Shown here: positions 51,896 through 62,138 of the stretch, in pieces
How the letters are laid out: every line of letters begins with the position of its first letter
Numbering within the stretch: the first letter of the stretch is position 1
NCBI GenBank assembly: GCA_039029355.1
Contig: JBCCGI010000034.1
Coordinates: forward strand, 20,319 to 84,318
Direction of reading: 5' to 3'
From: JBCCGI01 sp039029355
GTDB taxonomy: Bacteria > Planctomycetota > UBA1135 > GCA-002686595
DNA length: 64,000 nt
Translations under genes and position numbers: made by a program
Notes under the pieces: model-generated
The model's input: the letters and a program-made list of their open reading frames with translations, nothing else
Told to the model about the DNA's origin: nothing
The model's database searches: none

Positions 51896-54130
51896 CTACT
51901 CGATCGTCAACAGGAGGCCCTCGGAGAGGTTGACTCCGAGCTCCGGGCAGGTGCCGCCGCCGGCCATCGGGGTGATGGCCCACTGGGCGCGGAAGCTAAG
52001 ACCTACGACGCTGGCCGAGTCCGGCAGCGGCAGCGGGATCGCGGCACGCCCGACGTCGTCGGTAGCGACCGGGCCCACGACGTAGCCGGTGAACGGGTTG
52101 ACCACCAGGCTGCACTTGGCGCCGCAGACCTGGTTGTAGGAGTCCATGCCGAGCAGCATCCAGGCCTGCTCGAACGGGTCGGCGCCCTCGATGCGGATGG
52201 CGAAGTTCTCGTTGCCGGCGTTCGCGCAGGGCGCGATCGTCTCCGGGCCGCCGCAGCCGGTGCTGAGGATGATGTACTCGCCGGCTTCGGTGCGCCAAAC
52301 GGCGCCCTGCAGCTGGCCGCCGCTGCCGGGGCTGGTCCACGAGCTGTAGATCACCATCGCCTCGTCCGAGGGCACGGCCGAGCCCGAGCCGCTGCGCTGG
52401 CTGGCGAGCCCGAACTCGCCGCCGAGGCTGACGTAGGACTGGTCCAGCTCGGAGATGTCGCCGCAGTGACCGCAGAAGCCGTCGAAGGTCTTCAGGACGA
52501 CCCTCAGGTCGCCAAAGCCGCTCGGGCGGCCGAGGTAGGCAACGACGTACTCGTCGCCGGTGCTCGCGACCCGCGAGAACTTCTCGCTCGTGTTCTCCTG
52601 GTTGTCGATCAGGATCCCGGTCTGGTCGGTGCGGAAGCCGAAGGCGTCCTCGATCACGCTGGCGCAATAGAGGTCATCGAAGAGGGTCGTCAGCGTCTCG
52701 CCGACGCCGTAGGTGACGAGCCAGCTGTGGCCGTCGCCGTCCGACCGCGCGCGGGTCTCGTCCGGGCCGATCTGGCCCGCGATCGTGAGCGTGCCGCTCA
52801 GCGTCGAGCCGATGTTCGAGACGACCATGCCGAGGATGTCGTGATCGCCGGGTGCGGGAGTCGAGTAGAACTGCTCCCAGGTCAGAAGCTGAAAGCCGAT
52901 CGAGTCGGTGCTCTTCGAGATCGACGGCCGGTGGGCGTTGGGGCTGCCGTAGTAGGTCGTCGTGCTGTAGAGCACCGGCGTCCCGCTCGAGGGGAGCTCG
53001 ACCGTGCGGCCCTTGATGCCCTCGAACTCCTGCTCCCACACCACGAGCACGCGGTTGTCGAAGGTCGAGTTGGAGACGTCCGGGCGCTCGTCGTCGTCGA
53101 AGCTCGCCGCGACGGTCACGCGTTTGGAGACGAATCCGTCGGACGCGCGCACCGAGCGCCCGTAGATGTTCAGCCCCTGGGTGGTGGCGTCCTCCTGCCA
53201 CACGACGAAGAACTGGTCGGTGTCGGCGGCGTTGCCGATCGCGGGCAGGTCGCTGCTGTCGGGAATGCTGGGCTCGAGGAACAGCGTGAAGCCGACCGGC
53301 GCGCCGTCCTCGTCCAGGCGCTGGGCCCAGATGTCGCCATCGTCGAGCGCGTACCAGCGCCGCCAGGCGCACAGGTAGTAGCCGGTCGTCTCGTCGTAGG
53401 AGAGCGCCGGATCGCGGTGGTCGACGCCCGCGGTCAGGTCGAAGATCGACGAGATCACCGGGTCGACGATCAGCGGCGCTTCGGCCGTCGCGACGAAGTC
53501 GCCGGGCAGGCGCAGCTCGAGCGCCGCGCCGTCGAAGATCAGCGATCCGGCCGCCTGTTGGCCGGCGGCGTCGATGCCGAGCACCGCGCCGATCTCCAGG
53601 CCGCCGCCGTTCGGCGCGACGAAGCGCAGGCCGCCGGCGTACTCGCCCGGCGCCGGCAGGCCGAGGTCGGTCGCGACGTCGAGCCGCACCGCCAGATCGC
53701 CCGCGCCGGCGGGGATGCGGTCGAAGACGTAGGAGAGCTCGATCCCCTCGCTGCCCACGTCGTAGCGCTCGCGCACCTCCAGCCGCTCGCGCTCGGCCCG
53801 CAGGTCGCCGGCGAGCTCTGGCGCGGCGCCCGGACCGGCGTCGATCAGCGCGCCGTCGCCGCGCCGGAAGCCGGCCAGCTCGAGCCGCAGCGGCAGGCTG
53901 CGCTCGGCCTCGCGGCCCAGCATCGCGGTCACGTCGACGCCGCGCTCGTCCAGGCGCGCCTTGTAGGCGTCGCCCCCGGCCCAGAGCTCGCCGTCGACGT
54001 GGTGGAGGCCCGCCAGGCCGCGGTCCGGCGCGGAGGCGAGGGGAACGAGCTCGTGCCCCTGGCCCAGGAGCGGACCCGCGAGCAGCGCGGGCAGGACGAG
54101 TTGGAACAGGCGAGACGGCGAGGGCTTCAT
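51896..54130 (-). CDS. Large secreted beta-rich protein, paralogue of the 46070 gene
   Basis: The 744-residue exported protein (signal LFQLVLPALLAGPLLGQG) shares layout with the 46070-48364 product: a globular N-terminal domain ending EAPLIVDPVISSIFDLTAGV, beta repeats with a YYLCAWRRWY / FFVVWQEDATTQ / VLVVWEQEFEG core, a matching APGDHD turn followed by IAGQIGPDETRARSDGDGHS, and a C-terminal domain with ENFAIRIEGADPFEQAWMLL and a Cys-rich segment (VCGAKCSLVVNPFTG). No enzyme motif is seen. It sits 24 nt from the kinase stop on the opposite strand. The pair flanking the sigma/kinase genes suggests they may be targets or partners of that system, but this is inference. Confidence 0.78.
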   Translation of the reverse strand: MKPSPSRLFQLVLPALLAGPLLGQGHELVPLASAPDRGLAGLHHVDGELWAGGDAYKARLDERGVDVTAMLGREAERSLPLRLELAGFRRGDGALIDAGPGAAPELAGDLRAERERLEVRERYDVGSEGIELSYVFDRIPAGAGDLAVRLDVATDLGLPAPGEYAGGLRFVAPNGGGLEIGAVLGIDAAGQQAAGSLIFDGAALELRLPGDFVATAEAPLIVDPVISSIFDLTAGVDHRDPALSYDETTGYYLCAWRRWYALDDGDIWAQRLDEDGAPVGFTLFLEPSIPDSSDLPAIGNAADTDQFFVVWQEDATTQGLNIYGRSVRASDGFVSKRVTVAASFDDDERPDVSNSTFDNRVLVVWEQEFEGIKGRTVELPSSGTPVLYSTTTYYGSPNAHRPSISKSTDSIGFQLLTWEQFYSTPAPGDHDILGMVVSNIGSTLSGTLTIAGQIGPDETRARSDGDGHSWLVTYGVGETLTTLFDDLYCASVIEDAFGFRTDQTGILIDNQENTSEKFSRVASTGDEYVVAYLGRPSGFGDLRVVLKTFDGFCGHCGDISELDQSYVSLGGEFGLASQRSGSGSAVPSDEAMVIYSSWTSPGSGGQLQGAVWRTEAGEYIILSTGCGGPETIAPCANAGNENFAIRIEGADPFEQAWMLLGMDSYNQVCGAKCSLVVNPFTGYVVGPVATDDVGRAAIPLPLPDSASVVGLSFRAQWAITPMAGGGTCPELGVNLSEGLLLTIE

Positions 54131-54512
54131 CGGTCGTGGCTCCGTTTCTGGCTGGGGTCGCTTAGGGGGCCCGGCGGGGGAGGGGCCCGGCTCCAGCAAC
54201 CAGGGACGCAATCGGGGCGTGCGACCCGACAGCCGGGGGCCCCCGCCCGCTCCCCGGAGCTGGCCGCGCCCCCCCAACCGGACGGGTTCGGAGTTGCACC
54301 GCGGCCGCAAGCTGCTGGAATGGCGGCGCTCGCGGCGCCGCGCTCCCCGGTCCCGCCCGCCGGCGCCAAGTCCCTCACAGGCAGGCGCTTACGGGGCTGG
54401 CGCGGCACCGACCGGAGCCACTTCGAGCGGATTGGTGGCAGCCGGGGCGAGACCGTCGCGCCACCCTCGTCGAACCCGCTCGCTCCCCGCGAACCCCACC
54501 GACCTCGACCCG
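54131..54512. other. 382-nt divergent intergenic region
   Basis: The region separates the minus-strand secreted protein from the plus-strand TPR lipoprotein and must hold both promoters. I found no gene, tRNA fold or long repeat; GGTTCGGAG near 54280 resembles a T-loop but lacks the rest of a tRNA. Confidence 0.6.
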
Positions 54513-56192
54513 ATGAAGCACCTGACCACCGTCCTGACCGCCTGCCTGCCCGCCTTACTCGGCCTGGCCGGCTGCGCGGCGCCTCGCTCGGAAGCCGCCT
54601 TCTACGAGGGCTTCGGCAACTACACCCGGCGCATCTCGACCGCCTCGCCCGAGGCCCAGCGCTGGTTCGACCAGGGCATGCAGCTGCTCTACGGCTACAA
54701 CCACGACGAGGCCATCCGCTCGTTCGAGCGCGCCGCCGAGCTGGACCCCGCCTGCGCCATCGCGCACTGGGGCATCGCGTACGCGAACGGCTTCCACATC
54801 AACAACACCGAGATGACGCCGGAGCAGTCGCGGGCGGCCTTCGAAGCCGCCCAGGCGGCGCTGGCGGCGCTCGCCGCTCCCGGCGACGGCGCCACGCCGG
54901 CCGAGCGCGCGCTGGTCGAGGCCGTCGCCGAGCGCTACGCCTGGCCCGAGCCCGAGGACCGCGGCCATCTCGACCTGGCCTACGCCGACGCGATGGGCGC
55001 CGCCTGGCGCGCGCATCCCGAGGACGCCGACATCGGCGCGCTGTACGCCGAGTCGCTGATGGACCTGCAGCCGTGGGACCTTTGGACCAAGGATGGCCAG
55101 CCCAAGGGACGCACCGAGGAGATCGTCGAGGCGCTGGAGACGACGCTCCGCATGCGTCCCGACCACCCCGGCGCCAACCACTTCTACATCCACACGGTCG
55201 AGGCCTCGCCCGACCCCGCGCGAGCCGTCGCGGCGGCCGACCGGCTGGTGGACCTGGTGCCCGGCGCCGGCCACCTCGTGCACATGCCCTCGCACATCTA
55301 CACCCGCGTGGGCCGCTACGCGGACGCGGCCGACGCCAACGCGCGCGCGATCGCGGTGGACGAGGCCTACTTCGCCCTGGCGCCCGAGCCGGACTTCTAC
55401 AGCCTCTACTACATCCACAACGTCCACTTCCTCGCCTACGCCGCGATGATGGAGGGCCGCTACGCGGCCGCGATGTCCGCCGCGCGCAAGCTGGAGGCCG
55501 ACGTGCCGGCGGACTTCCTGCGCGCTTACGTGGCCTTCGCCGACGGGCTGATGGCCACGCCGCTGCACGTGATGATCCGCTTCGGCCGCTGGGACAAGAT
55601 CCTGACCGAGCCCGAGCCCCCGGGCTTCCGGCTGCTCTCGCGCGCCCAATGGCACTACGCCCGCGGCGTGGCCTACTCCGCCCTCGGCCGCACCGACCAG
55701 GCGCGCGGCGAGCTGGCCGCCTTCGAGGCGCTCGCGGCCGAGGTGCCCGAGGACTGGAAGGTGGGCAACAACGCCTCGGGCGACGTGCTCTCGCTCTGCC
55801 GCGGCATGCTGCGCGGTGAGCTCCTCTTCCGCGAGGGCAAGCGCGACGAGGCCTTCGCGCTGCTGCGCGACGCGGCGCGCGAGGAGGACGCGCTGGTCTA
55901 CGACGAGCCCCCCGGCTGGATGCAGCCGGTGCGGCACGCGCTCGGCGCCCTCCTGATGTCGTGCGAGCGCTACGCCGAGGCCGAGGAGGTCTACGCCGAG
56001 GACCTGGACCGCAACGCCGAGAACGGTTGGTCGCTCCTGGGGATGGAGCTCTCTCTGCGGGCCCAGGGAGCGCCGGAGGACGCGGCGGCCTATGCCGCGC
56101 GCCGCGCGGCGGCCTGGCGCCGGGCCGACGTACAGCCGGCCTCCTCGTGCTACTGCGAGCCCGGCGCGCAGGCGGTCGCCGGGGTGCGCTGA
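54513..56192 (+). CDS. TPR-repeat lipoprotein
   Basis: This 559-residue lipoprotein (LPALLGLAGCAAP) is a helical TPR array: AQRWFDQGMQLLYGYNHDEA, IRSFERAAELDPACAIAHWG, YTRVGRYADAADANARAIAV, RGVAYSALGRTDQARGELAA and YAEAEEVYAEDLDRNAENGW are clear repeat units. Conserved blocks between repeats (HPGANHFYIHTVEASPDP, GHLVHMPSHIYTRVG, with several His residues) recur in a family of large bacterial TPR proteins and might bind metal or substrate, though no enzyme activity is known. It stands alone on the plus strand, downstream of a 382-nt regulatory gap, and is followed after 71 nt by uup. Confidence 0.87.
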   Translation: MKHLTTVLTACLPALLGLAGCAAPRSEAAFYEGFGNYTRRISTASPEAQRWFDQGMQLLYGYNHDEAIRSFERAAELDPACAIAHWGIAYANGFHINNTEMTPEQSRAAFEAAQAALAALAAPGDGATPAERALVEAVAERYAWPEPEDRGHLDLAYADAMGAAWRAHPEDADIGALYAESLMDLQPWDLWTKDGQPKGRTEEIVEALETTLRMRPDHPGANHFYIHTVEASPDPARAVAAADRLVDLVPGAGHLVHMPSHIYTRVGRYADAADANARAIAVDEAYFALAPEPDFYSLYYIHNVHFLAYAAMMEGRYAAAMSAARKLEADVPADFLRAYVAFADGLMATPLHVMIRFGRWDKILTEPEPPGFRLLSRAQWHYARGVAYSALGRTDQARGELAAFEALAAEVPEDWKVGNNASGDVLSLCRGMLRGELLFREGKRDEAFALLRDAAREEDALVYDEPPGWMQPVRHALGALLMSCERYAEAEEVYAEDLDRNAENGWSLLGMELSLRAQGAPEDAAAYAARRAAAWRRADVQPASSCYCEPGAQAVAGVR

Positions 56193-56263
56193 CCCGAGCT
56201 CTGCGGTGAAGCACCTGCGGCAGGGCGCGTGACCGGCCCGCGCCTCGCCGTTACCCTCCGCCC

Positions 56264-58054
<1,791 letters not shown>

Positions 58055-58075
58055 TGGCGGTGAGGCACCGCGCTC

Positions 58076-58277
58076 GTGCTCGATGACGAGGCCTTGCGGA
58101 CGACCGCCGGGTGCATGGACCCCGATGGCCGCCGACGGTACCCGATGGAGATCGTCCTGACGCCGGGCGACGCCGCGTTGGCTGACGACGGCGTCCTAGG
58201 GGGACGTTGAGGACAACCGGATGCCGCTCGAGCTCGTGGCTTCCCAGATGGAGGGCCGCGAACGTCTTCCGACCTAG
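58076..58277 (+). pseudogene. Possible decayed gene fragment, frameshifted
   Basis: Two short coding-like stretches lie in the 219-nt gap: from GTG 58076 a frame reading VLDDEALRTTAGCMDPDG and YPMEIVLTPGDAALADDG to a stop at 58208, then, shifted by one frame, DVEDNRMPLELVASQMEG to a stop at 58275. Together they could be the tail of one lost gene. No family is recognised and the evidence is thin. Confidence 0.25.
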
Positions 58278-60046
58278 GCCTTCAGCTCGAGCAGCACCTG
58301 CAGCTTGATGAAGTCCACGTCCTTCACCTCGACCCGCACCTCAAAGCCCTCGGTGAACGAGAACGCGCGCTTGCCCGCGTGCAGCGTCAGCGTCGGGCCC
58401 TTCAGCTGGGGGCGCTCGCCGATCGTCTTGGCGGGCACGAAGCCCGCTACGTTGAACTCGGGCAGGTGCACGACCAGGCCGTAGCGGCTGACCCGCACGA
58501 TCTTCGCCTCGTGCACCTCGTCGATGTGCGGCTCCATGAACTGGCAGACCTTCAGGTCCTTCACGGCCGTCTCGGTCATGCCGGCGAGCTCGGCGCGCAT
58601 CGAGCAGTGGGCGGCGACCTCGTTCAGGTCGTCGAGGAAGGCCTCGGCCTTGAGCTCGTCCGCGGCGTCGTCGCCGCGCGACTCGATGGCGTTGAGCCAG
58701 CGGTGTACGACCAGGTCGGGGTAGCGGCGGATGGGCGAGGTGAAGTGGAGGTACGCCTTGCGCGCCAGCCCCCAGTGCTCGGCCACGTCCTCGTGGTCCT
58801 TGACCTCGTAGATCGCGCGCTCGACCAGGCCCATGATGCGCTGGATCAGCGCCTCGGCGTTCGGGCGGCGGCGGGCGAAGCGGATCATGTCGCCGATGTC
58901 GCGGCCGGTGAGGCGGTCCTTCTTGGGCACGCGGATGCCGTGCTCCTCGAGGGCTTTGGCGACCGCCGCGACCTCGTCGGGGTCCTTCTCGGGGTGTACG
59001 CGGTAGATGGTCGGCAGGCCGCGCTCGCGGAACAGGTCGCCGACGGCCTGGTTGGCGGCGAGCGCGGTCTCCTCGATCAGCGCCTGGGAGAAGTAGCGCG
59101 GCGCGTCGACGATCTCGACCACCTCGTGCTCGTCGTTGAAGACGAACTTCTTCTCGGTGGACTGGATGCGCATCGAGCCCTTCGCGTCGCGGATGGCCTG
59201 CTGCTTCTTGGTCCAGAGTTGGAACTCCTGCAGCGGCTCGCGCAGGAAGGCGATGGCGGCGGTCTCCTCGGACTCGACGCCATCGAGCAGCTCCTGCACG
59301 ATGCGGTAGGTGTTGCGGTGCACGCTCTTGATGACGCTCTTGTGCACGCGCGCCGCGACGCGCTTGCCGCCCGGGTCGAACTCCATGATCACCGAGTACG
59401 CGAAGCGGTCGCGGTGGGGGACCAGCGAGCACAGCCCGTTCGAGAGCGACTGCGGCAGCATCGGCACGACCTGCCCCGGCACGTAGACGCTGGTCGCGCG
59501 GGCCAGGGCCTCGTCGTCGAGCGCGGTGCCGGGCCGCACGTAGTGCCCCACGTCGGCGATGTGCACGCCGACCTCGTGGTTGCCGTTCTCCAGTACCCGG
59601 ATGCCGATCGCGTCGTCGTAGTCCTTCGCGTCGTCGCCGTCGATCGTGAAGATCGTCTCGCCGCGCAGGTCGACGCGGTCGCCGTATTGGGCCGGGTCGG
59701 GGTCGTCCGGCAGGTCGCCGACCTCGGCCAGGACGTCGTCCGGGAAGGTCGTGCGGCAGCGGAACGACAGGAGCAGCTGCATCTCCTCGGACTCGGGGTC
59801 GCCGTAGGGGACGGGGCCGTGGGTCATCGGCCCCGCGGCGGGCGGGCGGGCGCGGACGCGGTCGAGCGAGCCGACGTCCTCGAGCTCGGGCAGGTCGTCC
59901 AGGTTGAGCTCGTCCTGGGTCTCCAGGGTCCATCCGGGCCCCTCCTGCTCGTCCTTCGGGGGCTCCTCTTCGCCGCCGCCCTTGGCCTTGAGGAGGTCCT
60001 TGAAGCTCTTGAAGGACCCTCCGCCCTGCTCGTCGCTGCTCGCCAT
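58274..60046 (-). CDS. RNB-domain exoribonuclease, short RNase R/II-like
   Basis: This 590-residue protein has a complete RNB domain: the catalytic Asp cluster in FTIDGDDAKDYDDAIG, then GVHIADVGHYVRPGTALDDE, YVPGQVVPMLPQSLSNGLCS, YRIVQELLDG, and HFTSPIRRYPDLVVHRWLNA. A C-terminal S1-like barrel is present (EAKIVRVSRYGLVVHLPEFN). The N-terminal ~100 residues are charged and disordered-looking (FKSFKDLLKAKGGGEEEP) instead of the cold-shock domains of Escherichia coli RNase R (813 residues) and RNase II (644), so substrate guidance must differ. It would degrade RNA 3' to 5' in the cytoplasm. All visible catalytic Asp residues are intact. Confidence 0.92.
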   Translation of the reverse strand: MASSDEQGGGSFKSFKDLLKAKGGGEEEPPKDEQEGPGWTLETQDELNLDDLPELEDVGSLDRVRARPPAAGPMTHGPVPYGDPESEEMQLLLSFRCRTTFPDDVLAEVGDLPDDPDPAQYGDRVDLRGETIFTIDGDDAKDYDDAIGIRVLENGNHEVGVHIADVGHYVRPGTALDDEALARATSVYVPGQVVPMLPQSLSNGLCSLVPHRDRFAYSVIMEFDPGGKRVAARVHKSVIKSVHRNTYRIVQELLDGVESEETAAIAFLREPLQEFQLWTKKQQAIRDAKGSMRIQSTEKKFVFNDEHEVVEIVDAPRYFSQALIEETALAANQAVGDLFRERGLPTIYRVHPEKDPDEVAAVAKALEEHGIRVPKKDRLTGRDIGDMIRFARRRPNAEALIQRIMGLVERAIYEVKDHEDVAEHWGLARKAYLHFTSPIRRYPDLVVHRWLNAIESRGDDAADELKAEAFLDDLNEVAAHCSMRAELAGMTETAVKDLKVCQFMEPHIDEVHEAKIVRVSRYGLVVHLPEFNVAGFVPAKTIGERPQLKGPTLTLHAGKRAFSFTEGFEVRVEVKDVDFIKLQVLLELKA

Positions 60047-60168
60047 GATCGACCCAGTGTCGCGATTGGGCGCGGGGGCGCCACTTCTGCCCCCGGATTC
60101 GCGGCGCGGGCGCGGCGGCGGGTGCCTGAGGGAAACCGAGGCACCGGTGGACGGGCCCCAGGAGACGC

Positions 60169-62109
60169 TTGGTTGCGACCCCGGTCGCGGCTACAACCGG
60201 ACGGGTGAGCCGAGCTGGCCTAGGCACGGAGCGGCCCTCGTCCCTGCCCTTTGGCGAGGCGCTCTACCGCACCCTGCTGGACGCCGTCCCCGAGGCCATC
60301 CTCGTGGTCGACTGCGACACCGGGCTCTTCGTGGACGGCAACCAAAACGCGCTCGAGCTGTTCCGCATGAGCCGCGACCAGCTGGAGTCGCTCGGCCCGG
60401 GCAGCCTAAGCCCGGACGTCCAGCCGGACGGGCGCAACTCCGAGGCGGCCGCGCACGAGAACATCGAGCGCGCCCTCGCCGGCGAGCGGCCGGTCTTCGA
60501 GTGGCTCCACCGCCGCGTCGACGGGCGCCATGTGCTGTGCGAGGTGCGCCTGGTGCGGCTGCCGGTGGACGGACAGCGCCTGGTGTGCGGGACGGTGTCG
60601 GACATCTCCGAGCGCCGCCACGCCGAGCAGCAGCTGCGCATGACCCAGCACGCGGTCGACACCAGCGCGTCGCCCATCCTCTGGGTACGGCCGAGCGGCC
60701 TGATCCGCTACGTGAACAGCGCGGTGTGCGCGAGCCTGGGTCACAAGCGCGAGGCGCTGTTGCGCATGAACCTGATGGACATCGCGCTCGACTGGCCGGC
60801 CGGAACCACCGCCGAGCAGCGTCGCGCGGTGCGCGCCGGGGCGGTCTCGATGACCTTCGAGTCGCGCCTCGCGCGCAGCGACGGCTCGGCCTTCCCCGCG
60901 CAGGTGCACACCAGCCTCTTTCGGTTCGGGGCCGAGGAGCTGCTCTTCTGCTTCGTGATCGACCTCAGCGAACGGCTGGACGCCGAGGAGGCCGCGCGCA
61001 AGAGCGAGTCGCAGACGCGCCGCGCGCAGCGCGTCGAGGCGATGGCGCGGCTGGCCAGCGGCGTCGCGCGCGACTTCAACAACCTGCTCACCGTCATCGG
61101 CGGCAGCGCCGAGCTGGCTGCGGCGCGCGTCGATGAAACCCACCCCGCGCGCCGGCCGCTCGACAGCATCTTGGAGGCGGTGCAGCAGGCCGAGGGCGTG
61201 ACCGGCGGCCTGCTGAGCTTCGCGCGCCAGAACGCGGGCGCGCGGCTGCCGCTGCCCTTCGACGACGTCGTGACACGCGCCGCCCGCGCCGTCCTGCGCT
61301 CGCTACCGGGCGCCTTCAAGCTGACGCTCGACGTCGAGGGGGCGGCCGGCGCCTGGGTGCTGGGCGACCCCGATCAGCTGGGGCAGGTCGTCGGCGACCT
61401 GGCGATGAACGCACGCGATGCGATGCCGCGCGGCGGCCGGATCTCGATCGTCGTATCCGCCACCGACGACGCGGTGCTCCTGCGCGTCGAGGACCAGGGC
61501 GCCGCCATCCCCGACGACGTGGGCACGCGCATCTTCGAGCCGTACTTCGCGAGCAAGCCGCGCGGTCAGGCCACCGGCCTGCGGCTCTCCACGCTGCAGG
61601 GCATCGTCCGCTCCCACGGCGGCGAGGTGACCGCCGACTCCGGCTCGGGCGGAAGCGCGGGCGCGTGCTTCACCGTCCGGCTGCCGCGCTACCTGCGCCC
61701 CGAGGGCGCCGACGGGACCGAGCTGGAGGCGGGCGCGCCGCTCAGCGGTGTGGTGCTGTCGGCGGAGGACGACCTGCAGGTCGCCGAGCTCCTCTGCGGC
61801 TCGCTGGCATCGATCGGCCTGGTGGTGGAGCACACCGAAGACGGCGCCAAGGCGCTGGGACGCTTCCTCGCGAGCCCGGCGCGCTTCGACTGCGTGATCC
61901 TCGACCACGACCTGCCGGGGCTCACCGGCCTCGAGTGCGCGCGCCGCATCCGCGAGCTGGGGCACGAGGTGCCGGTGATCATTGTGACCGGCCACGCCGA
62001 CGTCGAGGTGGACGGGATCCGCGGCCCGATCCAGCTTCTGCGCAAGCCGTTTGAGCTCGCGCGCCTGCAGCAGGCCGTGCGCGAGAGCATGGGCGCACGC
62101 CTGGGCTGA
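60169..62109 (+). CDS. PAS-PAS hybrid histidine kinase-like protein with receiver domain; phosphoacceptor His replaced by Arg
   Basis: A 646-residue soluble protein beginning at TTG (AGGAG lies just upstream): PAS 1 (~30-145, YRTLLDAVPEAILVVDCDTG), PAS 2 (~155-275, DTSASPILWVRPSGLIRYVN), a HisKA-like helix (~288-320), a HATPase-like domain (~350-515) and a receiver (~525-640). The dimerisation helix reads MARLASGVARDFNNLLTVIG, with R301 where the family has the phosphoacceptor His of HDFNNLL. The ATPase motifs are also altered: VEDQGAAIPDD lacks the second Gly of the G1 box and the G2 box reads ATGLRLST; the N box (LAMNARDAMPRGG) is kept. The receiver is intact (D579 in VILDHDLPG, K626 in LLRKPFE). 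It may be a pseudokinase that passes input to the receiver from another kinase; no partner is adjacent. Confidence 0.88.
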   Translation: MVATPVAATTGRVSRAGLGTERPSSLPFGEALYRTLLDAVPEAILVVDCDTGLFVDGNQNALELFRMSRDQLESLGPGSLSPDVQPDGRNSEAAAHENIERALAGERPVFEWLHRRVDGRHVLCEVRLVRLPVDGQRLVCGTVSDISERRHAEQQLRMTQHAVDTSASPILWVRPSGLIRYVNSAVCASLGHKREALLRMNLMDIALDWPAGTTAEQRRAVRAGAVSMTFESRLARSDGSAFPAQVHTSLFRFGAEELLFCFVIDLSERLDAEEAARKSESQTRRAQRVEAMARLASGVARDFNNLLTVIGGSAELAAARVDETHPARRPLDSILEAVQQAEGVTGGLLSFARQNAGARLPLPFDDVVTRAARAVLRSLPGAFKLTLDVEGAAGAWVLGDPDQLGQVVGDLAMNARDAMPRGGRISIVVSATDDAVLLRVEDQGAAIPDDVGTRIFEPYFASKPRGQATGLRLSTLQGIVRSHGGEVTADSGSGGSAGACFTVRLPRYLRPEGADGTELEAGAPLSGVVLSAEDDLQVAELLCGSLASIGLVVEHTEDGAKALGRFLASPARFDCVILDHDLPGLTGLECARRIRELGHEVPVIIVTGHADVEVDGIRGPIQLLRKPFELARLQQAVRESMGARLG

Positions 62110-62138
62110 GCTTCCGAATCAGGCCGCTCGGGCGGCGC

